This document shows positions 1-10,700 of a stretch of DNA of 64,000 nucleotides, piece after piece; the stretch's first letter is position 1; each line of letters opens with the position of its first letter. The DNA is from Amyelois transitella. Taxonomy: Eukaryota; Arthropoda; Insecta; Lepidoptera; Pyralidae. The translations under genes and the position numbers were made by a program. The stretch is taken from NCBI RefSeq assembly GCF_032362555.1, contig NC_083512.1, forward strand, positions 6,126,001-6,190,000. The letters are read 5' to 3'. Under the pieces are notes generated by a model that was not told the DNA's origin, did not search any database, and saw only the letters and a list, made by a program, of their open reading frames with translations.

Positions 1-436
1 AATACATTTTATGATAAAGAAGATAAAAAGCATTATAACTGGTCTCTCACCAGTGAAATCAGTTTTTTTTTTGATTTGATCAGGAAATTCGCTAATAACA
101 ATAATTTTATTACCATATCAGAGTCAGATCAGGCACAAAATAAGGATTTTCTTTTCAAAATGTATTTTTTAATTGCATGATAAAGTTAAAGCTTCCAATG
201 CTTTTTAAATAAATTTAAAAAAAATCGAATTACGATTTTCAAAGGTAAAGTATCAATTCCCTGGATCGTTTCAGTATTGCATATCGATTTAAAAATCGAA
301 ATTTCTTTCCCAAACAAAAAAAATCGATTATCGATTAATTGATCTCAGATCATCATCCCTAGAATGAATTGAAAGAAAAATTGAGAGAAAGAAAGAAATA
401 CACACTTTACTGATTTTATCCAATTTTTAATTTAAA
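1..436 (+). promoter_or_regulatory. Upstream region of the spindle-F-like gene with DRE-like motifs
   Basis: AT-rich DNA before the first ATG. TATCGATT occurs at 282-289 and again at 329-336, inside a run of overlapping ATCGAT units. TATCGATA is the DREF-binding element common in promoters of insect growth and housekeeping genes; these copies differ at the last base. No TATA box stands out. The transcription start cannot be placed from the sequence. The regulatory role is inferred from position and motif only. Confidence 0.3.
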
Positions 437-2117
437 ATGGATTCGTCTATTGTCAGTTTTACCAATGATGCCACATTCCAAAGTACATTGAAAGGAGACC
501 ATAACAATGTCAGTGTTCATGAATTAGCACTTCACGCTATGAGGGATCGCTGTTTGCTGCTACAAAAAAGAATCAACGCATTAGAAAGTGATAATATGCG
601 TTTAAAGCTAGATTATACGAAGGCTACAGAGACCAAGCCTTACATTCCTTTGCAAGAAGATGAAAAGTCTGCCCTGTTACAGAAAATAGCCGAACTAAAT
701 CGACAAAAATCGCAATTAATGCATCATGTTTTTATGGTTTCATGTGAGAATAAAAATTTGTGGACCAAAATTTCATCTAATAAAATTAATAACAAAGATT
801 ACAACAAGCAACCTTTGTTACGCACTGAGACATACATTCATAGTACTCCGAAAAGTAGTGCTAACTATCAAGAAAAATATTCAGAGTCCAGCTTAGAAGA
901 AATTTCATTAAAGCTAATCAATAGTTATATTGAAGAAAAATCTCAGCTGGTGAAGCAGTATGAACAATTGACACAACTTCAAAATGAAGACGATCAATTT
1001 TTGAATGTGGACTCAATCGGTTTTAATTACATTGAAGACCCAGCTATGAATTCCCTAAAAGAAATTCATATCCAAACAGAAAAACTACTCAATCTAAAGA
1101 AAGAAGTTGCTCAACAGGAATCTGATCTTAAATTAGTTATTTCTAAAATTGAAGAGTTCTTGAAAGGTTAGTTTAAGTTGTAATGTTAAATTGCCATAGT
1201 AGGGGAATTACCAAATGATAAATACTTTTCCATTAAATGTTATATTTGAAATAATTATAAAATCAATGTATCAAGTGGACACTGTTGCATGAAACACAAT
1301 AGCTGAGGATAGTTGCCAGGTATATAATGTACAAGGGTACAAGTAATGGCTGATAGAGATCTGTGTTTGGTCAAACATTTGGGTAAAAAGCTGGACACCC
1401 TGAAATGAGATTAATTTCATTGGGTGTTGTTGGAGTACTTACTTGCTTGTAGATAAGGTAATTATTTAGGTCAAGCATGAGTGTTGCAATCAAATTTTGT
1501 GTTCAATTTAAAATTTGATTAGTGGGATCCCTGGCAACTTTAAGCTAAAGATGCAAAGAGAGGGATAAAAGGTGACTACGAATATTAATTACCAACTCTA
1601 CTGCTGTGCTGATATAATTTTGAACAATTTTGGTAGACTAGAGATCTCTCTAGTCTGTCTCATTTTAAGTTTTCATAATCTTATGAAAACTTAAAATGAG
1701 GCAGACTATTTACCTATAATTATTTATTAATCTATCATTTATTGTAACCTTTTTTCAGATGGTTATAAATGTTCTACATGTGTAACAAGAAATAATGCGA
1801 AAATAATTTCATCAGAACACAAAGAAATAGAAACTAGTGATAGCTTAGCCAATTGGGCAACTCCAGTGGAATCTACCAATTATAATTACAATGATTTAAA
1901 CTCATCAGCTTTCAAGAAAAACCAGGATGAAAACAATGTCAAAGAAGACACTGTTGATAAAATATGTCCTATGTGTGGCCAACAATTCCCAAGAAATGTA
2001 GCTTTTAATGAATTTCAAACCCATGTTGAAAATCATTTTATTGGTGAAAGTGACCCAGATTCCGTTATTATAGATAATTTTGAAAATGTACCAACTTCTT
2101 TTGACAACATTATTTAA
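437..2117 (+). CDS. spn-F: spindle-F-like coiled-coil protein with C-terminal C2H2 zinc finger
   Basis: Two exons, 437-1166 and 1759-2117, joined at AAAG|GTTAGT and TTTTTTCAG|AT, give 362 aa with one codon (Asp244) split. Residues about 25-125 are predicted coiled coil: the start has MRDRCLLLQKRINALESDN, followed by a Lys/Glu-rich helix with LNRQKSQL. A second helical stretch covers about 155-243. The second exon has CSTC at 248-251 and a C-x2-C...H-x3-H finger (C313, C316, H332, H336) resembling the ubiquitin-binding fingers of TAX1BP1-type adaptors. In Drosophila, Spn-F is a microtubule-associated adaptor that binds the IKK-epsilon kinase Ik2 and acts in oocyte and bristle polarity. The name rests on the N-terminal helix pattern, the finger and an overall length close to the fly protein. 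A TANK/TAX1BP1-type TBK1 adaptor is the alternative. The reading frame is sure, the name moderately so. Confidence 0.62.
1651..1708. repeat. Near-perfect 28-bp inverted repeat, 2-nt loop
   Basis: Lies in the single intron of the spindle-F-like gene. The arms 1651-1678 and 1681-1708 match at 27 of 28 positions around the loop TC. It directly follows another small inverted repeat, AGACTAGAG/CTCTAGTCT at 1635-1656. No transposon termini or target-site duplication are seen around it. Confidence 0.85.
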
Positions 2118-2138
2118 TTTATATTTTTTATCACTAGA

Positions 2139-2144
2139 AATAAA
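2139..2144 (+). terminator. Polyadenylation signal of the spindle-F-like gene
   Basis: AATAAA lies 22 bases after the TAA stop at 2115-2117, so the 3' UTR is very short if this signal is used. Confidence 0.6.
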
Positions 2145-2161
2145 TAAAAAATAAGATAGAC

Positions 2162-2178
2162 TTTATTTAAGTTTTATT
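2162..2178 (-). terminator. Polyadenylation signals of mRpL32
   Basis: Two AATAAA hexamers on the minus strand, at 2178-2173 and 2167-2162, about 200 nt beyond the mRpL32 stop. They sit just past the opposing signal of the spindle-F-like gene, so the two convergent transcripts should end within tens of bases of each other or overlap. Confidence 0.55.
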
Positions 2179-2379
2179 TAATATTAGATATATATTCTGT
2201 TGTTGATAGGAGTCTGAAAAATTTGGTTAGGAAATGGGTAGCAAGACACCTTCATCAAACACAAATACCCATATCTATAGACTTCTGATTGATCCAAATT
2301 CTATTATATTCAACAATGAAATAGAAAAGTCTAAATACATAACTGACATATTTTTTAACTACAATCTCAATACTAAAAT

Positions 2380-3878
2380 CTAGGCTAGGTCAGTTGGTTT
2401 CACATCAGTAGAGTCTGAAGGCTTTTGTGTTGTTTTCTGAAGGAGATTTTTGCTGAACCACTGTGGCCTTTCCTTTTGCATCTCTATTATCCTTTTTCCT
2501 TTCCAAAACTCTGGTGGCTGAAAGAGAAAAATATATAAGCCAAATCAAATTTGATCACAAGAATTGAAGCAAATGCCTGAGAATGCAATCAGGGATCAGC
2601 CATGTCGACAGTACCATGATTGTTCAATCAAAAGGTAATAACACTAAACACCTTCCTTCCCTGTAACCTTGTTAATAGATGAATAGGCTATTTGACTGTA
2701 ATAAAAATATACATTTCTTTTATGTCATCAGTCTTAATATAAATTTTTTGGAGCAATTTGTAATAACCCGAGATAAAAATATTGCATTTTCGATTTTTTA
2801 ATAAAATATGTAAAATAAAGACAGAAAAGTATTTTTTAGGGCTCCTTATAAACAAATAAATACCCTAAGATAGTTTTTAGAACTTTGTCAAATAGCCTAT
2901 TTGATAAGTGCTTATTCAATTGGTCACCATTTATAAAATCCATGGGAAAATACTATTTGTGTTAGGAAATGTAGCACATAGAAAAGTTTATTATCCTGTT
3001 TGAAACTGATTGCTTCTTAAATAAAAAATAGTCCTTTATAAAATCTACCTACCTGTTCAGGAGTGCTGTCACCTTCATACAATACAATAACATCCTTTTC
3101 AATAGGCCCGGTACCTAATTTCTCTTGGATTTTTTGTTTAATTTCTTCAGTTTCTTCCTTTACTTTTGAATAGCAGTTCCCTGTAAAAATATATACAGTA
3201 AAACTTGTGGTCCAGCCTACTCCATAAGAGATAAAGATGTGAATAATTGTATTAAATAGATATTGATTTGAAATATGAAAAATATTTATTACCACACAGT
3301 CTGCCACTTTCATAATGATGACCACAATCACGACAAACTTTGAGATTTGTTTTGACCTCTAACATTTTCCACACATAGTCTGGAGAACCGAACTTCCTCT
3401 TCAGTCTCTTTTCAACTGTTCTTCTAAACTTAGGAACCGCAAATAAAATGCCATCACCAATGATATCTTTTATTGACATCTTGCTCCTAATAGGAGTTTG
3501 GTTAGAATCTCCAACATACACTATGGAAAATTCTGTAAAAAATATGTTTATTATAATAGGTAGATGGATCAAATGGCAAATACAGAGAGATGAACTTTTG
3601 ATACACTGTGTCTTTCTCACTAAAACCCTATACAGTTATGGTTATTATTATTAACAGCCCAATAAATTTGACTTAATACGTAAGTACTTTCATTGGAACT
3701 TGGAATACTACCTACCCATCGGAAACTTTGAAAGAAGTAGGATTAGCTGCAGTAAAATCATAGAAATGGAATTAGATGCGTAAAACTAACCTTTAGGTGG
3801 TCCCCCAAATACGCGATTATATATGTTACGTTCGATTTGTTTCATTATATTTATAAACTGAGCAACACGCGGAATCAT
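2380..3878 (-). CDS. mRpL32: Mitochondrial large-subunit ribosomal protein bL32m
   Basis: Four minus-strand exons, 3878-3791, 3532-3293, 3180-3053 and 2517-2380, join in phase to 197 aa. The zinc-binding cysteines C96, C99, C109 and C112 (CRDC and CGNC) are typical of L32; the third/fourth pair spans the exon 2/3 junction, which supports the splicing. ILFAVPKFRRT (about 58-68) matches the site where the m-AAA protease cuts L32 to release the mature protein, so the first ~60 residues are presequence. The basic KRLKRKFG run should contact rRNA. PEFWKGKRIIEMQKERPQWF near the C-terminus is family-typical. Met1 at 3878-3876 was chosen because it gives a basic presequence; Met12 is the only nearby alternative. 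It is a structural part of the mitochondrial 39S subunit. Confidence 0.93.
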
Positions 3879-4738
3879 TTTGAAATAATTTACTGTTTCC
3901 TTTCTTATTTATACGTTTATTCTAATAATAAATTAAAATATTACAAAAAATGCAAAACTACTGCTAGGTTAAAAGAATTAGAGTATGGGTACCTATACCT
4001 ATCAAAGACTGTAATTTGAAATTTTATGAATTTAACTAACAATGACAGTGACAGATATTTTTTTTCTTAGGGATCAAGAAAATGAGACAAGGACAGACAC
4101 TCATTACACACTATAGACGTTTTTGAAATATATGTTGCTAACAAGGTGAAAATATCAATGATTGATTGGAATTCAATGAATCATTTAGTAAATATGTATC
4201 CTATTTATGACAAATATTGATTTATAAAAAATCCAAAATAATCATACAAAAAGTGGGCTGTGATTAATCCATGTAGGATCTTGATATTCTATCCGTGCGA
4301 CTATATTACTAAGTGTGCAACTAGAAATACAGAGCAGGCAACTCCAATATTGAAAAAAATACAGTGTCACGTTTGCACTCACATAAATATTATGAAGCTG
4401 CTAGTTAGTTATTTTAAGTAACTTAAATTAATGTTTGTAAGTCGCTATTCTGTTGATTTCTCGTCACTCGCAGTCAGTCGCTCACTTAATAATAATTAAG
4501 GTAAATTAAGTATTTTCGACACTTAAACGTTTAATTTATACTCGCACGATTAAATACTACCCTTTTCCTATTGGAACCTGTCAAAGAATTGTGGATGGAC
4601 TTGGCAACACTTAACAAAACATGGCGCTTGTTTGACAATCAGCTGTCTGAAAGTGGGGAGGAAAAGGCGAACCGAACGTCTGTGTTTTATGTTCGTAATG
4701 TAGTTTATGTCCTCAAGCGTTTCGTTGCAGTTGTAACT
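3879..4738. promoter_or_regulatory. Shared divergent promoter region of mRpL32 and PDSS1
   Basis: 860 bp separate the start codons of two divergently transcribed mitochondrial-function genes. No TATA box is obvious. Short ATG-initiated uORFs occur on the plus strand, for example ATGGCGCTTGTTTGA at 4621. An in-frame upstream ATG at 4595 would extend PDSS1 by 48 residues. The segment near 4460-4485 has several TCRCTC repeats. A bidirectional core promoter is inferred from the geometry. Confidence 0.5.
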
Positions 4739-7700
4739 ATGGCGTGTTTAAGTTCGAGTAGGCTCTGTGCTCGTGTACAAGATAAGTTGTTGTGTCAATT
4801 TGGACATAAAGTTCGAAGGCAAACTGTATTTGTGAAACTCAAACCTCCTGGACCAACTCCGCTGCGGATATTTGGAAAGACCTGTCAGGTTAGATATTTC
4901 TGTAAAAAACTTTCATTTAAAATGTATATAATATATCTATCCCCAATCTGGACCTTGTATAAAATAGTAACAAAGCGTCTCATAATATTATGTCACTCCA
5001 TACATTTCTGAGGACTTTTTACATAACACCCAGCGTGACAGTAAATAACCTATAAGTCAGCTGTTTTAGTTGAAAGTTTTAAAAAGTTTTTTTTTTTATG
5101 ATTGTAGGTACTTAGGTATTTAAATAGAAATAGTGCTTAATTTTAAATAATCAAAATAGCCCTTATCGCGAATGATAAAAGTGAAATCTTCGCAAGTGTT
5201 GGACAGTGGGTCGCATCGCGCGCAGCACTGGTTTGTTGGGTTTGTTCAACGATTTCACTGTATGTAATGTAGGTACCACATAACTTTTACTTTCAGTTAC
5301 AAGGCATTCTTTTATTCATAGTTCATGAAAAGACTACTTAATAAAATCTGGTATGAATGTAAAAAAACATAGGTAGTATCGTCACGTAATTATCGGCATA
5401 TATTGCGAAATATTAGGCACTTTATTTGTAAGTAAACTTATTCACAATAAGGATCAATTATTGATGTTAAAAAGTTTTGTTTGGTTCTTTTTTTATTAAA
5501 AAATTTATCAACATGATTGAGCACGGCCTTTTTCGGCGCGGGCGCAGCTGCGGGTACGTCCAATACGCGCGTGAGTCCGTCGCCGCCGCTGTTGTCGCTC
5601 ACTAGCGTCGTGCTTTCTCGCGCAGCATGCGGGCATGCAATGTCCAATCTCGACGACCACGAAACTTTCTAAGCAACAATTATTTTTCGCATTAATATTT
5701 CATTTGCTTCTTCAATCGCAACCGATTAGTGATAAATTTCTTTGAATGCGTTGAGCGTTGCATTTGCTTCGTTTTTCAAAGTCAAAAGTTATTGAAAGGA
5801 TTGATATAGTTAGGTAGGTAGGTATGTATGAGAAAAAAAGCTAGTTAATATTGCAAACTTTTACGATCAGACATTTTGTAGGGTGTGCAGGATCAATGGA
5901 CCTGACGCCTCCTTTATACCTATATTCACTGCCGAAAATATATCAAATTACCATTTCAAAAGAGGATGCTTTGATTAATAGGTAATCCAAAAAAATATCG
6001 CCTTAGATCGGGACTTAAATTCGTGGACTAGATCTTCTTATTCCTGCTGGCGTTAGTCCTGGTTACATACATACATACATACATATGGTCACGTCTATAT
6101 CCCTTGCGGGGTAGACAGAGCCAACAGTCTTAAAAAGGCTGAATGGCCACGTTCAGCTTTTTGGCTTAATGATAGAATTGAGATTCAAATAGTGACAGGT
6201 TGCTAACCCAACGCCTAAAAAAGAATCCCAAGTTTGTAAGCCTATCCCTTAGTCGCCTTTTACGACATCCATGGAAAAGAGCTGGAGTGGTCCTATTCTT
6301 TTTTGTGTTGGTGCCGGGAACCACACGGCACCTGGTTACATCCTTAACTTTTTTTGGAGAGGACCCCGGGGTACGCCTTTACGACCATGATCTTGCATTA
6401 GGTGAGTCAGGTTTTTCACGAAGCAGCTCCCATCTGACCTTCGCAACGTTTGCAGATTAACCAAACTCATATTGGATCATGGTTACACATTTAGTTGCAT
6501 GTCCTCACGATGTTAGCAGTCATACTAATGTAAGTACATAACTCAGAAAAAGCGAGTCATTGGTACAATACCGAGGTAAGATTGGAACCTGTGTCCCCAT
6601 ACGCATGATTTGTGCCGGTCTTTATTCGTGGACTAGATAAAGACTAAATAAATATTTAATATTAATGTAAAGATTGGTCCTATAGTTATATCATAAGGAA
6701 ATTAAACTAAAAAATGTCGTGAAATGCGCATTGCCAGTGAAAGTCGTGTGATGATTCGTTGAATTTTTAATAGCTTGTAAAGTGCAAGTTGCCTTTCCAA
6801 AAGGATTGAAGCCTTTCTTATTGCTAGTCCTTTTGACGACATTGGACCTTCCTAAAATAGATGAAACTTACCCTTCAAAGAAAGTAACAAAAGGAATTTC
6901 AAAACGTAACAGTAAGTAACATTATAATATTTCGAGTTCCAAATTTTATTTTTCATATATTGTTTACACAGTTACAAGATTTAGGGTACGTTTGGTCAAG
7001 ACTGAAAGTTGTTTTGATTCGCAAAGCGCATTTTCCTATCAAAAATTAACAAATATTGCCCAAACAGCCCTCAATTATTCATCTTAATAATAAAACAAAG
7101 GGCTTACAAAGGTGAACGGTTAAGCGGATGTGTCTTCAAAAATCAATTCAAATTGTTCGTGCGTAATGTATTTTTTTTTACAATTACTATTGGACGCTAT
7201 GTTACACAGGAATTAATAGAACAATGGATTTACATACACAATTATTGAAAAAAAAAAAACGATATGTGGATATTAGTAAATCAAACCGATAGAACTCGCC
7301 GATATTGGCACATTGTTTCTTGAAAAGAAAAACACTATGGAGCTAAAGTAGACACAGCTTTATTTACTTAACGTGTATATTGTTATTTTTTTCACCTTTT
7401 GATGTTATCAGTTAATTCATGAGGAATATCAATGTGAAATTAACAAAAAAAGACGAGCGCAACCGTGGACTGGACACAGACTTCAAACAATTGTCGTAAT
7501 AGTATGCACAGATTTTTAGTTTCCTAATAAGAAATCCTCATGTAATATGACGTATAAAAATATGTGTTACATTATTAGAATACGACAAAAAATAAATATA
7601 AATGATATAAAGACTGAAACTGTAAGGATTAGTAAAATAATGGTAAACTAAGCAAATAAATATGGATAATGTGCAATTACATAACTATGAGGAGAAAATG

Positions 7701-10700
7701 TATCTCTTGAGGTTCAGATTAGCATGTTGTCCACAATAATAACCATGTTACTGTTCATTGTTAATTTTCAAGTAGAATTTAGTGCATGAATTGGTCGAGT
7801 GAGCCGTGCCGCACGTAACGTCCTGCGTAAATGAAGCTCGGTAGAAATGCGGAACACACAACTATTTGTTCAGTCGACATCATTGTATAAGAGTTTGCGG
7901 CAACACATACCACGTAGCATATGTTATTTTCGCCTTACAACATTTTCTTGAATCCTAAATGACGTGATGGAAATATTAAGGGCCGCGTATAAAGCTTTAA
8001 ATGTTTTATAGCTAAAGTTTGGTTTATTACTTAACAAGTTAAGATAGTTCAAGAACGGCTATTCGCCTTTGGAATATTTCTATGCGATATCATAATGGTA
8101 ATGATGAATAGAAGAGCAAAATTTCCTCTAAAATTATACTTAAGATTATACACAATATATATATGTTCAGGGAAATTGCAAATTTTCAAATTGCCGATAT
8201 CATATATTCCAGAAACCGCGTTCGTGCAAATTGCGTCAACAAGCAAGGGTCCACCGCTAAACAGCCTAATTTAATATGAATCAAACTTTCACATAAATAA
8301 AAAAAATATGCTTCACAAAATGTAACAAAGAATCAGCCTTAGGTACGCGAGAAAATTTATAGATTCAAAAATGTTAAAAAACCGCTTTAGCACCCGCCAA
8401 ACCAACTGTGGTCCCATAAGATACGTTAATGCCATTATAAATATTAATGTAATCTCGAATTTACGTCTCACGTGGCAAGGTCATGTTTGCAGAACTAGGA
8501 AGACAATATAATTAGCTAAAACATAAATAAATATGTGAATTAAATACGTGATTTTAAACTGTAAATGAGATCGGATTGCTATAAGACACTAATTTCGGAA
8601 AACCTGTCCCCTGAACAAGTATAAAGCACAAAATTGTTGTGTTAGTTGTGGAAGATATTCCTTCAACTAATGTAGTCTAATAAAGTCGATGATGAACGGT
8701 TGCGACCCTGAATACTGGATAAGTTTTATATTTTACAACAAGATAGACATGTATTACTAGATCGTAAACTGGGACTACGGAAGAGATTTCCGCAATATTA
8801 ATTCTTGTCTCTACCAGTTCTGTTCTCCTAAATCAATGCAACTAGACTGGTTCTTTGTTAAGCTGCGATTCACAAAATGCGTAGTTGTCAAAATTATTGA
8901 GTTAACCGCTGCAGAGGAAGGGGTCACCAGTTACTTGGCGTCCTTGCAGTGGCAGCGTGCTTAGCCCGGCATAGTTGAGCAACCGCGTTTCGGTCAGCAC
9001 TTGCAAACAATGAACTCATCAGCAGCGTCTGGAAGCAATTTTAATTGCTGTCACTTGCGCTTGCGCACGTGACGATATTTGATAAGGGCCACGGTTTCTC
9101 ATTGAGCAATCCGTCACCATGTACGTACATAATTGCTGTTTGTCATTTGCAAGATTAATATAAGACGAGTTAAATATTTAACGAAGTCTATGTTACGCAG
9201 TCCAGAAAATTGAATATGTGATATTTAACATAAATTAGTTGCTTAATTATAAATTTATCCTGTATAATAATTTAATTAATTTATCTATTGATTATTGTGT
9301 AAGTGGGCGACGTGATAGCCATCTATTACGATTTCAGAATCTTTATTCCACCTTTATGACCATTTGAAAAATATATATTGATTAATGTCACAGTAACATG
9401 CCATAGGGATAAACATAATTTTGCATGAAGATATGTTTATATGTGATGTACTGTGTACCCGTAAATCAGCATTGCGACATATCCGCGAAATCGTTCTTCA
9501 ATGCCAATAAACGCCCTCGCTGGAGGAACCGACGCGATTACATTTTGTAGTTAAAAGTAGGTAAGAAAATATTTCATTTTTCTAAGCTACTTAAGCTTGG
9601 TTTGCGACTCCGTATACGATTGCTTCGATTATGTCGTAAAAAGTAGCCTTTCCATAGTTGAGACTGATAACCTGTTGCTATGATATGAGATATTTTCGAT
9701 ATAAATATGAGTTGGATGTTGCAGTACCCAAGAATCGGCTTCCGTATAAAGTTTTCCTTTCACACCCGTGTATTTATTTATCGAAACGTAAAATTACTCT
9801 CTTATCTGGTTCTGAAGGTTAACATTTTAATAATACCCTGTTTATAATAATAAGCCCAGGTATTTTTCCCAGTAACTTAAGTATTTAATTTTATCGTAAC
9901 GGCGCTTTTATTAAAGAATTTTATTTATTTCTCACTTGGCTTGTTAATATTTCGCCTAATTTTTTATGTATCTCTCATTTCCCGGTTTCCCCTTGACCGC
10001 AATGATACGGGTACCAGAGTCCGCCACTGGTGTTTTTTTTTTAACCATAATGTGATAATATTTGAACAATTTTTTTTTAAACCTATTTCGTTGCTGAAAA
10101 GTTTCCGTCCAGACAATTCTATCTTATGGCTTAGTTATTTTTATTCATATTAAAGGTAAATCACCAGTAATTATAACATAGTTTTGAAATGTTTAGTGAC
10201 CCCAAGTGCTATTTAGCTAAGTAATTATGATACACAATTATAAAAATATGTTTTCTTTATGTGTACCGTTGCAAAATATGAATTACTTTAATTATTTACA
10301 ATTACTTAATTACATGAATATTTTTTGGTTTCTCTACCAAGGACTAACGTAATACTATTTTTTTATTTCTCTATGTCTCTTAAATGATTGAATAAAATTG
10401 AATTAAAAAGTGTCGACCTTCATTCTTAAGTACTGTATAAGCATCCAAGTTCTATTGCCACAAAAATCGTGGGAGTTAATGTTGAATGTTTCACGAGTTT
10501 CTATTATGTTCTCAAATAACTTACCAGGTTATAACGACCTTTTGTTAAGGTCAGTCAAAGCTAACACAACAAAACTTGGTTTGCTTATATTTTGGTCATC
10601 ACAATCGATAAGTTTCTTAATTGTGAACCGCGAATAATTTCGATTAATCTTTTTTTTTTTCATTTCTAAGATTTTCTATTAACAAATAAAGCATAAATAT

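Noticed and set aside
6200-6460. 86-codon plus-strand frame
   Set aside because: It reads through the antisense strand of SINE copy A into the older repeat.
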